This document shows positions 56,229 to 64,000 of a stretch of DNA of 64,000 bases, piece after piece. The notes beneath the pieces were generated by a model that saw only the letters and a program-made list of their open reading frames with translations, had not been told where the DNA came from and made no database searches. How positions within the stretch are numbered: position 1 is the first letter of the stretch; each line of letters starts with the position of its first letter. The DNA is from Corynebacterium poyangense. GTDB lineage: Bacteria; Actinomycetota; Actinomycetes; Mycobacteriales; Mycobacteriaceae. Location of the stretch: assembly GCF_014522205.1 (NCBI RefSeq), contig NZ_CP046884.1, positions 2,046,001 to 2,110,000 of the forward strand. The letters are read 5' to 3'. A program made the position numbers and the translations under genes.

Positions 56229-56969
56229 CTAGGACTTCAACGCGGCGTCCACCCAGCCCTGAAGCGTCCCATGCTTTTGCAGGTCAAACTCTTTACCATT
56301 GACAAAGATTCGTGGCGAGGACACTGTTCCGGTGTCTTTCTCCAGTTTGTCCTTATTATTCTGACCTATATCATCAGCTTCTTGCAGGTATTGCCCGTCT
56401 TTAATTTCGGATGCAACATCAGAGGAAACACCTATTTGCTCTGCCGCAGCTGCGAATTTCGCATCATCCCACTGGTTGTAGATTTGCTGCATGTGCTCCA
56501 TGAGCAGGGTGTGATACCCCCAATATGCAGTGGCATCGCCGCTATCAGCAACCGCCAAAATGGCGGCAAGAGCGTGGTGGGAGTGCCCATCAGTGTTGTT
56601 GTTATCTAGGAAATGTAGGGGATGAATGATGAGCACAGCCTCCCCAGACTCCACCACTCTGCGCAGGTCAGCGTCGGAAGCTACCGATAGCTCACCGCAG
56701 TGCGGGCATGAGAAATCCTCATAGAGTTCGAGCTTCTTCGTCTGGTCAGTAGCTTTATCGGATTTCAGAGTGATGGTGTCACCGGTGTGTTCAACGGTAA
56801 ACGCTACCTGTTGAGGTGGAGAGATGTCGACGCCTAGATCCTCGTCGCCCTTTCTCCCTTTCACCACGATGTAGCCGATCACGACGGCTGCAATCACCAC
56901 AATAGCCAGGATTCCCCAGATGAATCCGGCTCCGCCCCCCTGCGTCGGGGACTTAACCCGGTTGCTCAT
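56229..56969 (-). CDS. Membrane-anchored DsbA-like thiol-disulfide protein
   Basis: The 246-residue protein has an N-terminal anchor (FIWGILAIVVIAAVVIGYIV) and an extracytoplasmic thioredoxin-like domain: LELYEDFSCPHCGELSVASD holds the CPHC redox site and DTGTVSSPRIFVNGKEFDLQ the cis-Pro region. Such proteins oxidise secreted proteins in actinobacteria; VKOR at 49254 would be the expected partner, encoded about 6 kb away. The start is taken at 56969. Confidence 0.9.
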   Translation of the reverse strand: MSNRVKSPTQGGGAGFIWGILAIVVIAAVVIGYIVVKGRKGDEDLGVDISPPQQVAFTVEHTGDTITLKSDKATDQTKKLELYEDFSCPHCGELSVASDADLRRVVESGEAVLIIHPLHFLDNNNTDGHSHHALAAILAVADSGDATAYWGYHTLLMEHMQQIYNQWDDAKFAAAAEQIGVSSDVASEIKDGQYLQEADDIGQNNKDKLEKDTGTVSSPRIFVNGKEFDLQKHGTLQGWVDAALKS

Positions 56970-57111
56970 TGTTCACCTTTAAGGTTGTTGACGTGTTTTA
57001 CTCCCCCGACTTTAGTGCACCGCTTCGACTTCGGCAGCAAGGTGCCCCGGGGCAATCCAGGCGTCAAGCACTCCCTAATTTCTCATTCCTTCGGGCATAG
57101 GGTTTTCTCAC

Positions 57112-57144
57112 CTGAACCCCAACTTGGTAAGAGCCAGGGTTCAG
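57112..57144 (-). terminator. Possible terminator of pgm
   Basis: CTGAACCC at 57112-57119 pairs with GGGTTCAG at 57137-57144 around a 17-base loop containing further pairing. It lies just past the pgm stop on the minus strand. T-run absent. Confidence 0.4.
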
Positions 57145-57166
57145 ATTGACAGTAGCGCCCCCAAAA

Positions 57167-58825
57167 TCAACCTTCAAGAACTTCCTTGACCAGTGCTTTT
57201 GCTTCTTCTTGGACTTGCTTGAGGTGGTCTTCGCCTTTGAATGACTCAGCATAGATTTTGTATTTGTCTTCCGTTCCGCTGGGCCGGGCCGCAAACCAGG
57301 CATTTTCAGTAGTGACCTTCAAACCGCCAATCGCAGCCCCGTTTCCTGGGGCTTCAGTCAGTCGTTGGGTAATCTGCTCCCCAGCCAAAGTCTCCGCCTT
57401 GACTTGTTCTGGGCTAAGCGCCTTGAGGATAGCTTTTTGCTCTCGGTTAGCCGGGGCGTCGGTGCGAGCGTACGCCGGTGCACCAAATTTCTCAGCTAAT
57501 TCTGCATAACGCTGAGAGGGTGTTTTCTCCGTCACAGCAGTAATTTCTGCAGCGAGTAGATCCAGGATGAGACCATCTTTATCAGTTGACCACACCGTTC
57601 CGTCATGGCGCAGGAAGCTCGCGCCGGCGGATTCTTCTCCGCCGAAGCCAATTCCACCATCTATGAGTCCGGGCACGAACCACTTAAATCCCACCGGAAC
57701 CTCAACCAGGTTTCGGCCAAGATCTGCTACCACTCGGTCAATCATGGAGGAGGAGACCAGAGTTTTACCTACCGCGGTGTGCTCCGGCCAGCGAGAACGA
57801 TTGCGGTAAAGGTAGTCGATGGCGACTGCGAGGTAGTGGTTGGGATTCATCAATCCAGCATCGGGGGTGACTATGCCGTGGCGATCAGCGTCGGCATCGT
57901 TACCGGTAGCAATGTCATACTTGTCCCGATTAGCTACGAGTGACGCCATGGAATAGCGGGAAGAACAATCCATCCGGATGGCCCCGTCTGAATCCAGGGT
58001 CATAAACCGCCAGGTAGCATCCACATGCGGGTTTACTACATCAAGGTTCAGCTGGTGGGTTTCGGCAATAGCTCCCCAATAGTCCACTGAGGCGCCTCCC
58101 ATCGGATCAGCACCAATATGCAGCCCAGATTCTCGGATAGCTGCAATGTCGATGACCGACGGTAGATCGGCAACGTAGTTCTGCAAGAAATCAAATTTGC
58201 GCGCTCGGTCATCAAGCACTCCGCTGACTGGGGTTCGACGCACCCCTGCCAATCCCTCGCGCAGCAATTCATTAGCTCTCGCTGCAATCCGATCAGTATC
58301 TTCCGCAGCAGCTGGTCCCCCGCTGGGTGGATTGTATTTAAATCCGCCGTCCCGAGGCGGGTTGTGTGAAGGGGTAATAACAATTCCGTCAGCCCGGCGC
58401 GGGTCTGTTCCGGTAACCCCACCGTCTAAAGCTGCATTATGGGACAAAATAGCACGAGAAACCGCCGGCGTAGGAGTGTAGCGGCCAGCTGCGTCCACTA
58501 ACACCTCAACATCATTAGCGAGGAGCACTTCCAGGGCAGAGATCATGGCTGGTTCACTTAGCGCATGGGTGTCTCGACCAATAAATATCGGGCCTTGAAT
58601 ACCACGCTGTTGACGCAACTCAACGATCGCCTGGGTAGTCGCCAGAATATGAGCCTCGTTAAAGGCGGTGTCTAAGGCAGAACCCCGGTGCCCAGATGTC
58701 CCGAAACTGACTTGCTGATCCGGGTTATCCGGATCAGGGGTGCGGGTGAAGTATGCGGTGACTAGCTCGGCTATATCAATAAGGTCTTCAGGCAGTGCTA
58801 CTTGGCCGGCGCGCTCATGTGCCAT
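57167..58825 (-). CDS. pgm: Phosphoglucomutase, alpha-D-glucose-specific
   Basis: The 552-residue enzyme interconverts glucose 1- and 6-phosphate, linking glycogen, trehalose and cell-wall sugar synthesis to glycolysis. Conserved parts are [20 protein letters not shown], the phosphoserine loop [20 protein letters not shown], a metal-binding Asp set in [14 protein letters not shown] and the sugar loop [17 protein letters not shown], and [16 protein letters not shown] near the C-terminus. It stands alone with about 200 bases on its 3' side. Confidence 0.97.
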   Translation of the reverse strand: MAHERAGQVALPEDLIDIAELVTAYFTRTPDPDNPDQQVSFGTSGHRGSALDTAFNEAHILATTQAIVELRQQRGIQGPIFIGRDTHALSEPAMISALEVLLANDVEVLVDAAGRYTPTPAVSRAILSHNAALDGGVTGTDPRRADGIVITPSHNPPRDGGFKYNPPSGGPAAAEDTDRIAARANELLREGLAGVRRTPVSGVLDDRARKFDFLQNYVADLPSVIDIAAIRESGLHIGADPMGGASVDYWGAIAETHQLNLDVVNPHVDATWRFMTLDSDGAIRMDCSSRYSMASLVANRDKYDIATGNDADADRHGIVTPDAGLMNPNHYLAVAIDYLYRNRSRWPEHTAVGKTLVSSSMIDRVVADLGRNLVEVPVGFKWFVPGLIDGGIGFGGEESAGASFLRHDGTVWSTDKDGLILDLLAAEITAVTEKTPSQRYAELAEKFGAPAYARTDAPANREQKAILKALSPEQVKAETLAGEQITQRLTEAPGNGAAIGGLKVTTENAWFAARPSGTEDKYKIYAESFKGEDHLKQVQEEAKALVKEVLEG

Positions 58826-59049
58826 GGATGGAGGCTCCTTCGAAAGGTTCGAGTCGAAAAACTATAAAGATATTCCTTATCCATCTTCCTCCTTCTCAGC
58901 TGCTCCCGCAGCCGAGGAACCTCCCAAGCCCAGCGCCAACCCCAGGATAGAAGAGAACTTACCCCCGTGCGGGGGCAATGATGTGGCTCACATTATGGGT
59001 TTTCTTTGTTGGGCTTTACCAAATATCTATCCAAAAGTAGTTTTATGCC
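58826..59049. other. Intergenic region between pgm and alsT
   Basis: About 220 bases between divergent genes. A hairpin of five CG pairs (CCCCC at 58962-58966, GGGGG at 58971-58975) lies 75 bases before the alsT ATG; it may influence alsT leader folding. No gene seen. Confidence 0.4.
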
Positions 59050-60468
59050 ATGGAAGCTCTCAATGATTTCTTATCTACACTTGGCGGGTTTGTCTGGGGT
59101 CCTTTCCTCCTTATTCCCCTGCTTTTAGGTACCGGCCTATATATGACGTTCCGGCTCACCGGTCTGCAAGTACGTATGTTGGGTCGCGCTCTTCGGCACG
59201 GCTTAATTGATCGCAATGATCACGGTGGCGCCGGAGATATTTCTAACTATCAGGCCCTTACCACTGCTCTGGCCGCCACCGTCGGAGTGGGCAATATCGT
59301 CGGAGTTGCTACCGCTATTTCACTAGGTGGACCGGGTGCCCTTTTTTGGATCTGGGTAACCGGCGTCGTAGGCATGGTCTCTAAATATTCAGAAGCCTTC
59401 TTGGGTGTGCGCTTCCGTACCACTGATGCCGCCGGTGAACAATCAGGCGGCCCGCAATACTATTTGCGCCGAGGCATCAACGGCCCCATCGGGAAAATCC
59501 TCGCTTTTTCTTTTGCTGTATTTGCCATCATCGCCTCCTTCGGCATCGGCAACCTCACCCAGGCAAACGCCGTAGCCGCAGGCATCCACGACACCTTTGG
59601 CGTTGACCCGTGGATTTCCGGGGTCGTGATGTTTGTCGCTGTCGGTGCAGTTCTCCTCGGCGGGATCCAAGCCATCGGTCGAATCACTGCAGCTTTCGTT
59701 CCCATGATGATTCTGATTTACGTAGTCGGCGGCCTCGTTGTCCTTGCCCTCATGATTGATAAGCTCCCCAGCACCATGGCTCTCATCTTCACTGACGCTT
59801 TCACCGGCACAGCTGCTGCTGGTGGCTTCGTTGGCTCATCTTTAGCCATGGCTATCCAATACGGTGTAGCCCGAGGGATTTTCTCGAATGAATCCGGTAT
59901 GGGATCAGCAGCCATCGCCGCTGCTGCGGCAAAAACCAGCCACCCTGTTCGGCAAGGGCTCGTTTCCATGACGCAGACCTTTATCGACACCATCATTGTG
60001 GTAACCATCACCGGTTTAGTGGTGATCGCTTCCGGCGTCTGGGACCAAGGATCAGATACTGCGGGCACGATGACAGCTACCGCCTTTTCTACCGTCCTCC
60101 CCGGTCAATACGGCGGAACCATCGTCTCCATCTCGGTGGTATTCTTCGCGTTCTCTACCATCCTAGGATGGTCCTACTACGGTGAGCGCTGCGTTGAATC
60201 CCTCATCGGCCGACGCGGCTCCCTCCCCTACCGCATGATTTTCACCATCATGGTTTTTGTCGGAGCCACCAGCGAACTTGAGCTTGCTTGGACGTTCTCG
60301 GACCTCGCTAATGGTCTTATGGCACTCCCCAACCTCATCGGTATCCTTATTCTTTCTGGCCTCATTGTCCGAGAAACTCGTGCCTACCTGAAGTTCGATC
60401 CTATGCTGCGGGCAAGCGCCACGGAGGTTCAACAATTCCTACAAGAACAGGGCACTGATTGGAAATAA
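59050..60468 (+). CDS. Sodium:alanine symporter family (AGCS) protein
   Basis: A membrane protein of 472 residues with about ten helices. It fits the AGCS family of sodium-driven alanine or glycine importers: LTTALAATVGVGNIVGVATA, SLGGPGALFWIWVTGVVGMV, GNLTQANAVAAGIHDTFGV, and GIFSNESGMGSAAIAAAAAK. The ATG at 59050 has only a weak ribosome site. A pair of fluoride-channel genes follows 24 bases later. Confidence 0.9.
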   Translation: MEALNDFLSTLGGFVWGPFLLIPLLLGTGLYMTFRLTGLQVRMLGRALRHGLIDRNDHGGAGDISNYQALTTALAATVGVGNIVGVATAISLGGPGALFWIWVTGVVGMVSKYSEAFLGVRFRTTDAAGEQSGGPQYYLRRGINGPIGKILAFSFAVFAIIASFGIGNLTQANAVAAGIHDTFGVDPWISGVVMFVAVGAVLLGGIQAIGRITAAFVPMMILIYVVGGLVVLALMIDKLPSTMALIFTDAFTGTAAAGGFVGSSLAMAIQYGVARGIFSNESGMGSAAIAAAAAKTSHPVRQGLVSMTQTFIDTIIVVTITGLVVIASGVWDQGSDTAGTMTATAFSTVLPGQYGGTIVSISVVFFAFSTILGWSYYGERCVESLIGRRGSLPYRMIFTIMVFVGATSELELAWTFSDLANGLMALPNLIGILILSGLIVRETRAYLKFDPMLRASATEVQQFLQEQGTDWK

Positions 60469-60491
60469 ACCTCACCGTGTAATCTAACCTG

Positions 60492-60788
60492 GTGATTCGT
60501 GAAGGATTCTTAGTATCACTGGGTGCTAGTCTCGGCGCGATCGCCCGGTTTCTTCTCACCGCGCTCTTCCCAGCCTCCGCTCTCACCCTCGTGCTCATTA
60601 ACTGCCTCGGCTCCTGGGCCATGGGGAGATTCCAACCCGGCCCCTTTTTGGGGACCGGGTTTTTGGGTGGTTTCACCAGTTTCTCCGCCTTCATTTTGCT
60701 GTACCAAAACGATCACGGATTATGGTGGATGCTCATTACCATCCTCGGTTGTATGTGCTCCTGGCTACTAGGGGAGAAAACACGATGA
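60492..60788 (+). CDS. crcB1: Fluoride channel subunit CrcB/Fluc, copy 1
   Basis: The 98-residue membrane protein has four helices and Fluc signatures: LGASLGAIARFLLTALF, INCLGSWAMGRF and GFLGGFTSFSAFILL, where Asn, Phe and Thr residues line the fluoride pathway. Fluc channels are dimers; two different subunits made from overlapping genes probably form a heterodimer. GTG at 60492 has TAATCT six bases upstream with no ribosome site, suggesting a leaderless transcript starting after alsT. No fluoride riboswitch is visible. Confidence 0.93.
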   Translation: MIREGFLVSLGASLGAIARFLLTALFPASALTLVLINCLGSWAMGRFQPGPFLGTGFLGGFTSFSAFILLYQNDHGLWWMLITILGCMCSWLLGEKTR

Positions 60789-61126
60789 TTAGTACCCTCG
60801 CGATTATCTGCGTCGCCATCGGCGGGGCTCTTGGTGGAATAGTGCGATGGCTGTTGAAAAAATATCCGGGCGGATACCTAGGCACCTTTATCGCCAATAT
60901 GGCGGCGTGTGCACTCCTGGGCTGGGCCAGCACCAAGCCGACGTCGAGCTTTCTTTTTGTCACCCTAGGAACGGGCATTGCCGGGGCGTTATCCACGTGG
61001 TCAACTCTGGCCGCCGAGTTAGGACAACTATGGCAGCACCGAAAATACCCCCACCTCGCTGTCCATCTACTAGCCAGCGTAATGGGGGGGATGGGGTTGA
61101 TGCTCGTCGGGATACACCTCAGCTAG
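60785..61126 (+). CDS. crcB2: Fluoride channel subunit CrcB/Fluc, copy 2
   Basis: A 113-residue Fluc subunit: GGALGGIVRWLLKKYPGGYL, TFIANMAACALLGWAS and VTLGTGIAGALSTWSTLAAE. The ATG at 60785 overlaps the crcB1 stop as ATGA, coupling translation and giving equal expression. A longer frame to 60722 overlaps crcB1 and is not used. It exports fluoride across the membrane with crcB1. It converges on the ABC permease with two bases between stops. Confidence 0.93.
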   Translation: MISTLAIICVAIGGALGGIVRWLLKKYPGGYLGTFIANMAACALLGWASTKPTSSFLFVTLGTGIAGALSTWSTLAAELGQLWQHRKYPHLAVHLLASVMGGMGLMLVGIHLS

Positions 61127-61128
61127 TA

Positions 61129-63717
61129 CTACTCCGCCACGGCCTCTAGCGGTGGGGTGGACGCCGCGCGACGTGCTGGCCATATGGCTGCGGCTACTCC
61201 CACAACAGCAGAAGCCACCAGCATCACCAGGATTTCCCAGACGGGGAAGGAAATAGTATCGAGGCCTTCCCCAGCCATGATTTTCAAGAAACACCAGCTT
61301 AAGAAAGCGCCGATGAGGATGCCCGAGACTGCGCCGAAAATCGCGATTTGAACAGCCTCAAGGGTAATCATCCGACGCACCTGCGGGCGCTTCATACCTA
61401 CTGCCCTGAGCATACCGATCTCCCTACGACGCTCAATCACATTAAGCGTCAAGGTATTCACAATGCCCAAAATGGCTATCACTACTGCTAGAGCCAATAA
61501 CCCATACAAAATATTCAGCATTTGATCGATAGATTTCGCGCTGACATCTGCCATATCGTCACGATCCATCACCTGAACTACCAGGTAGTCAGCTACCGTG
61601 TCTTCCAATTTCTGGCGCAAGTCCTCATGCTTTACTCCAGGTTGGGCAGTCACTCCGACCATCTGCACCTGCATACTCTGATCAGAAATAATTCCAGCCA
61701 CGGAGGCTCGATTCAGCACCGGCCCCTTTAGTAGCGTCGTTGGCTGATAGATCCCGATTATGGGGACTTCGCCTACTATCTGTCCTGCTGCCGTCGGGTT
61801 AGCCGACGCCATCCACATGGGTGGCACACCGGTGGTGATCGGAAGTTTGTCGCCTACTTTCCATCCCTGTTGATGTGCAAGATCTTGGTCAATTAGTACT
61901 CCGGGTTGATCGCCGGAATCAGCGACTCCATCTTCGATGGACAATTCAAAAAGCTTTCCGGGATTGCCGCTGATGACGTAGCTTAACCCCATGGGGTGGC
62001 TGCTTACTCCAGCGACTCGCAGCGGGACCGCAGACAGCGTGGTCACACTATCAATCTCGTCGATTTTCTTAATGTCCTCGCTCACCCCTTGGGGCACCGG
62101 GAAATTACCTTGCTGCGGACCAGAAAGCACAAAGTCCGCAGAAATGGAGCTCTTCGCCATATCCTCAACTGTGGATTTCATGGTGTCACCAAAGGCTCCG
62201 ATAGCGGTGACCAGAGCAACCCCCAAGGTAAGAGCAAAGGCTGTGGTGGCGGTGCGGCGCGGGTGGCGTCGAGCATTGGTGGCAGACAGTTTTCCTACCG
62301 CACCGAAGGGTGCGCCAATGATTCGACCTAATGTGGGGACAAGAGGGAGGGAAATAGCTGGGGAGGCCAGGAAAAACCCAAGAATTAGGGATAGGGCCCC
62401 GGCTCCGACCATCCAGGCGCGGGTCTTCGTGGAGCTATCTTCCATGCCGAGCGGGACTAAAGCGATAATGATGCCGAAGATCAGCAATACCGCACCGATG
62501 ATGCTTCGCACCCATAACGAGGTTGCGGATTCTTGTTCGGCGACGCGCATGGCTTCCACAGGCTCTACCCGTCCGGCTCGACGCGCCGGCACCCAGGCGG
62601 AGGCAATGGTGACCACAACCCCGATCACCAGCGGAACAAAAACTGATAACGCAGTAATACCAAGGCTAGAGCCCGGCAACGGCATCCCATAAGCTTTAAG
62701 GACAGCTCGGATTATCGCTACCAACCCAATACCGCCGAGGACACCGAGGATCGAACCAAAAAATCCGACGATCGCTGCTTCAATCACCACAGATCTAGTG
62801 ATTTGACGTCGGGTCGCACCGAGTGCTCGCAGTAGGGCAAATTCTTTAATTCTCTGCGCCACAATCATGGAGAATGTGTTGGCGATCAAGAAGGTTCCTA
62901 CTAATAAGGCCACCAGCCCAAAGGACACCAGGAAATAATTCACAAACTGCAACGCTTGAGTTATCGATTCAGTGGCACGTTCGGCCAGGACACTACCCTG
63001 CTCCACTTTGACGTTGGGATACCGGGACGCCAAATGCTGTACCAGGTCAACGTCGCTTACCCCATCAGCTGCAGACACTTTCAACTGAGGAAGATGCTCA
63101 CCATCGGTGTATCGCTGAATATAGTCAGCTTCTCTGAGCCAAAGATTCACCCCACTCGTGCCACCCTCATCAGCAGACAAGGTCGTCACACCACTAATGG
63201 TCACGTCATACCGTTGCTGGGGGTCTACCACCAGCAACCTATCCCCAACCTTTATTCCATAATGTTCAGCGGCACTGGCGTTGATCAACGCTTGCTCTCC
63301 GTTTTCCGGGGCATGTCCACTACTAATCTGAGGCTGGAGTCCGACGACGTCTTCACTTTCCGCCCAGGGTTGCAAACTTACCGTCTGCCCACGAGTTTGG
63401 ATAGCTTGATGATCCTCAGTAGCTAAAACCACGGTGGTCGAGGCTTCTAGCGCAACACTTTTCACCTGTGGATCCTGCGCCAATTCTTGACGAATCTCCT
63501 GCGGCACACCACCTTGCCCAGACAGCACAGCATCCACGCCATCAAATTGAGAAGCTACCGTACTGTCAAAGGCGGTAGACAACGTGCGGGTGAACATCAT
63601 GGCGCCAGCGATAAACGCAGTGCCTAGTACTACCGCAAGAACGGTGAGAACCAGCCGAAGTTTATGGGCGCCGATGTTACGGAAACTAATTTTCCACAGC
63701 ACAGAGCGGGAACCCAT
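61129..63717 (-). CDS. FtsX/MacB-type ABC transporter permease
   Basis: The 862-residue membrane protein has two FtsX-like permease units: an N-terminal helix (LRLVLTVLAVVLGTAFIAGA), a large extracytoplasmic domain of about 200 residues, then three helices about residues 260-400 (FGLVALLVGTFLIANTFSMI with ALLRALGATRRQI); then a second copy with a similar pattern, ending at ILVMLVASAVVGVAAAIWPA. Such permeases move lipids, drugs or peptides, or act mechanically on extracellular substrates. Its start overlaps the ATPase gene stop by one base (TAATG). Confidence 0.93.
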   Translation of the reverse strand: MGSRSVLWKISFRNIGAHKLRLVLTVLAVVLGTAFIAGAMMFTRTLSTAFDSTVASQFDGVDAVLSGQGGVPQEIRQELAQDPQVKSVALEASTTVVLATEDHQAIQTRGQTVSLQPWAESEDVVGLQPQISSGHAPENGEQALINASAAEHYGIKVGDRLLVVDPQQRYDVTISGVTTLSADEGGTSGVNLWLREADYIQRYTDGEHLPQLKVSAADGVSDVDLVQHLASRYPNVKVEQGSVLAERATESITQALQFVNYFLVSFGLVALLVGTFLIANTFSMIVAQRIKEFALLRALGATRRQITRSVVIEAAIVGFFGSILGVLGGIGLVAIIRAVLKAYGMPLPGSSLGITALSVFVPLVIGVVVTIASAWVPARRAGRVEPVEAMRVAEQESATSLWVRSIIGAVLLIFGIIIALVPLGMEDSSTKTRAWMVGAGALSLILGFFLASPAISLPLVPTLGRIIGAPFGAVGKLSATNARRHPRRTATTAFALTLGVALVTAIGAFGDTMKSTVEDMAKSSISADFVLSGPQQGNFPVPQGVSEDIKKIDEIDSVTTLSAVPLRVAGVSSHPMGLSYVISGNPGKLFELSIEDGVADSGDQPGVLIDQDLAHQQGWKVGDKLPITTGVPPMWMASANPTAAGQIVGEVPIIGIYQPTTLLKGPVLNRASVAGIISDQSMQVQMVGVTAQPGVKHEDLRQKLEDTVADYLVVQVMDRDDMADVSAKSIDQMLNILYGLLALAVVIAILGIVNTLTLNVIERRREIGMLRAVGMKRPQVRRMITLEAVQIAIFGAVSGILIGAFLSWCFLKIMAGEGLDTISFPVWEILVMLVASAVVGVAAAIWPARRAASTPPLEAVAE

Positions 63718-64000
63718 TAATCCTCCTTTTCGAGGCTAGTCATGGTGGCTAAAATATTATCCATCGAACCGCCGCGTAATTCATCAACAATTTCCCCATC
63801 GGCCAGAAAAACTACGCGGTCCGCATACGATGCTGCTCTGGGATCATGGGTAACAATCACCACTGTCTGTCCGTCTTGGTCTACCGACGTCCGCAAGATC
63901 TCTAAGACTTCCCGCGAACTGTTGGAGTCTAGGTTGCCGGTTGGCTCATCACCGAAAATAATCTCTGGCTTCGAAACTAAAGCACGGGCACAAGCTACCC
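63717..64000 (-). CDS. ABC transporter ATP-binding protein, C-terminal part
   Basis: About 94 residues are visible; the gene runs off the right edge. It shows the end of the signature region (VACARALVSKPEIIF), Walker B GDEPTGNLDS with the catalytic Glu, and the H-loop VIVTHDPRAASYADRVVFLA. This is the LolD/MacB type of ATPase and pairs with the FtsX-like permease at 61129. The stop TAA lies at 63717-63719. Confidence 0.93.
   Translation of the reverse strand, partial: VACARALVSKPEIIFGDEPTGNLDSNSSREVLEILRTSVDQDGQTVVIVTHDPRAASYADRVVFLADGEIVDELRGGSMDNILATMTSLEKED

Noticed and set aside
57064..57303. 79-codon frame overlapping the 3' end of pgm
   Set aside because: It lies in another frame of pgm and into the hairpin region; the composition is that of a shadow.
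60469..60491. Fluoride riboswitch before crcB
   Set aside because: Only 23 bases separate alsT and crcB1, too short for the riboswitch fold.

Overview
The window looks like a chromosomal segment of a Corynebacterium-type mycolic-acid actinobacterium. The evidence is a single-gene type I fatty acid synthase followed by acpS and a FasR-type regulator; a cluster (rdgB, rph, metal-beta-lactamase-fold hydrolase, murI, rhomboid, DUF2017, clpS) that I recall in the same order in Mycobacterium tuberculosis; and the order ctaD, nrdF, ftn, gntR, nrdE, nrdI, nrdH, rpmJ, which I recall from Corynebacterium glutamicum. The species cannot be named from the sequence alone. Orthology statements rest on recognition of family motifs and remembered gene order, not on searches.

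Positions 1-10288 are the right part of a small siphovirus prophage. It runs from the C-terminus of the portal protein through a lysis cassette, a protease-capsid fusion, head-tail connectors, major tail protein, a tail-assembly chaperone with a probable -1 frameshift, a short tape measure, minor tail protein and a collagen-like fibre. It closes with a convergent tyrosine integrase beside a 3' tRNA fragment that looks like tRNA-Lys(CUU), the probable attR. The left end (terminase, immunity, replication, attL) lies outside the window.

From 10.3 to 24 kb come gluconate kinase, nicotinamidase, a peroxiredoxin, fasR, acpS and the 9-kb fas gene, then an HNH endonuclease and tRNA-Leu. From 24.2 to 35.8 kb lie two small membrane proteins, the conserved rdgB-to-clpS cluster, pncB, dinG, a PTH2-type peptidyl-tRNA hydrolase and serB. 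From 35.9 to 44.4 kb lie ctaD, the class Ib ribonucleotide reductase genes with two NrdR boxes, ferritin, a GntR regulator and a zinc-free L36 gene. From 44.5 to 52.5 kb are a sugar transporter, nadE, a fructosamine-kinase-like gene, a Na/phosphate cotransporter, a VKOR-type protein, small membrane proteins and a TetR regulator with a striking tandem operator. Positions 52.5-55.9 kb form an AT-richer accessory patch with a PrpF-MatC pair and about 800 gene-free bases next to two tandem tRNA-Ala genes. The window ends with a DsbA-like protein, phosphoglucomutase, an AGCS symporter, a pair of fluoride channels and an FtsX-type ABC exporter cut by the right edge.

Three functional threads recur. 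NAD salvage is represented by pncA, pncB and nadE. Deoxynucleotide synthesis is represented by nrdHIE and nrdF, with NrdR boxes. Cyclic-AMP signalling is represented by a possible cAMP phosphodiesterase and a GlxR-like site before ctaD. Many host genes show a -10-like hexamer 6-7 bases before the start codon and usually no Shine-Dalgarno sequence, which suggests widespread leaderless transcription. No CRISPR array, insertion sequence or classical defence system is visible.
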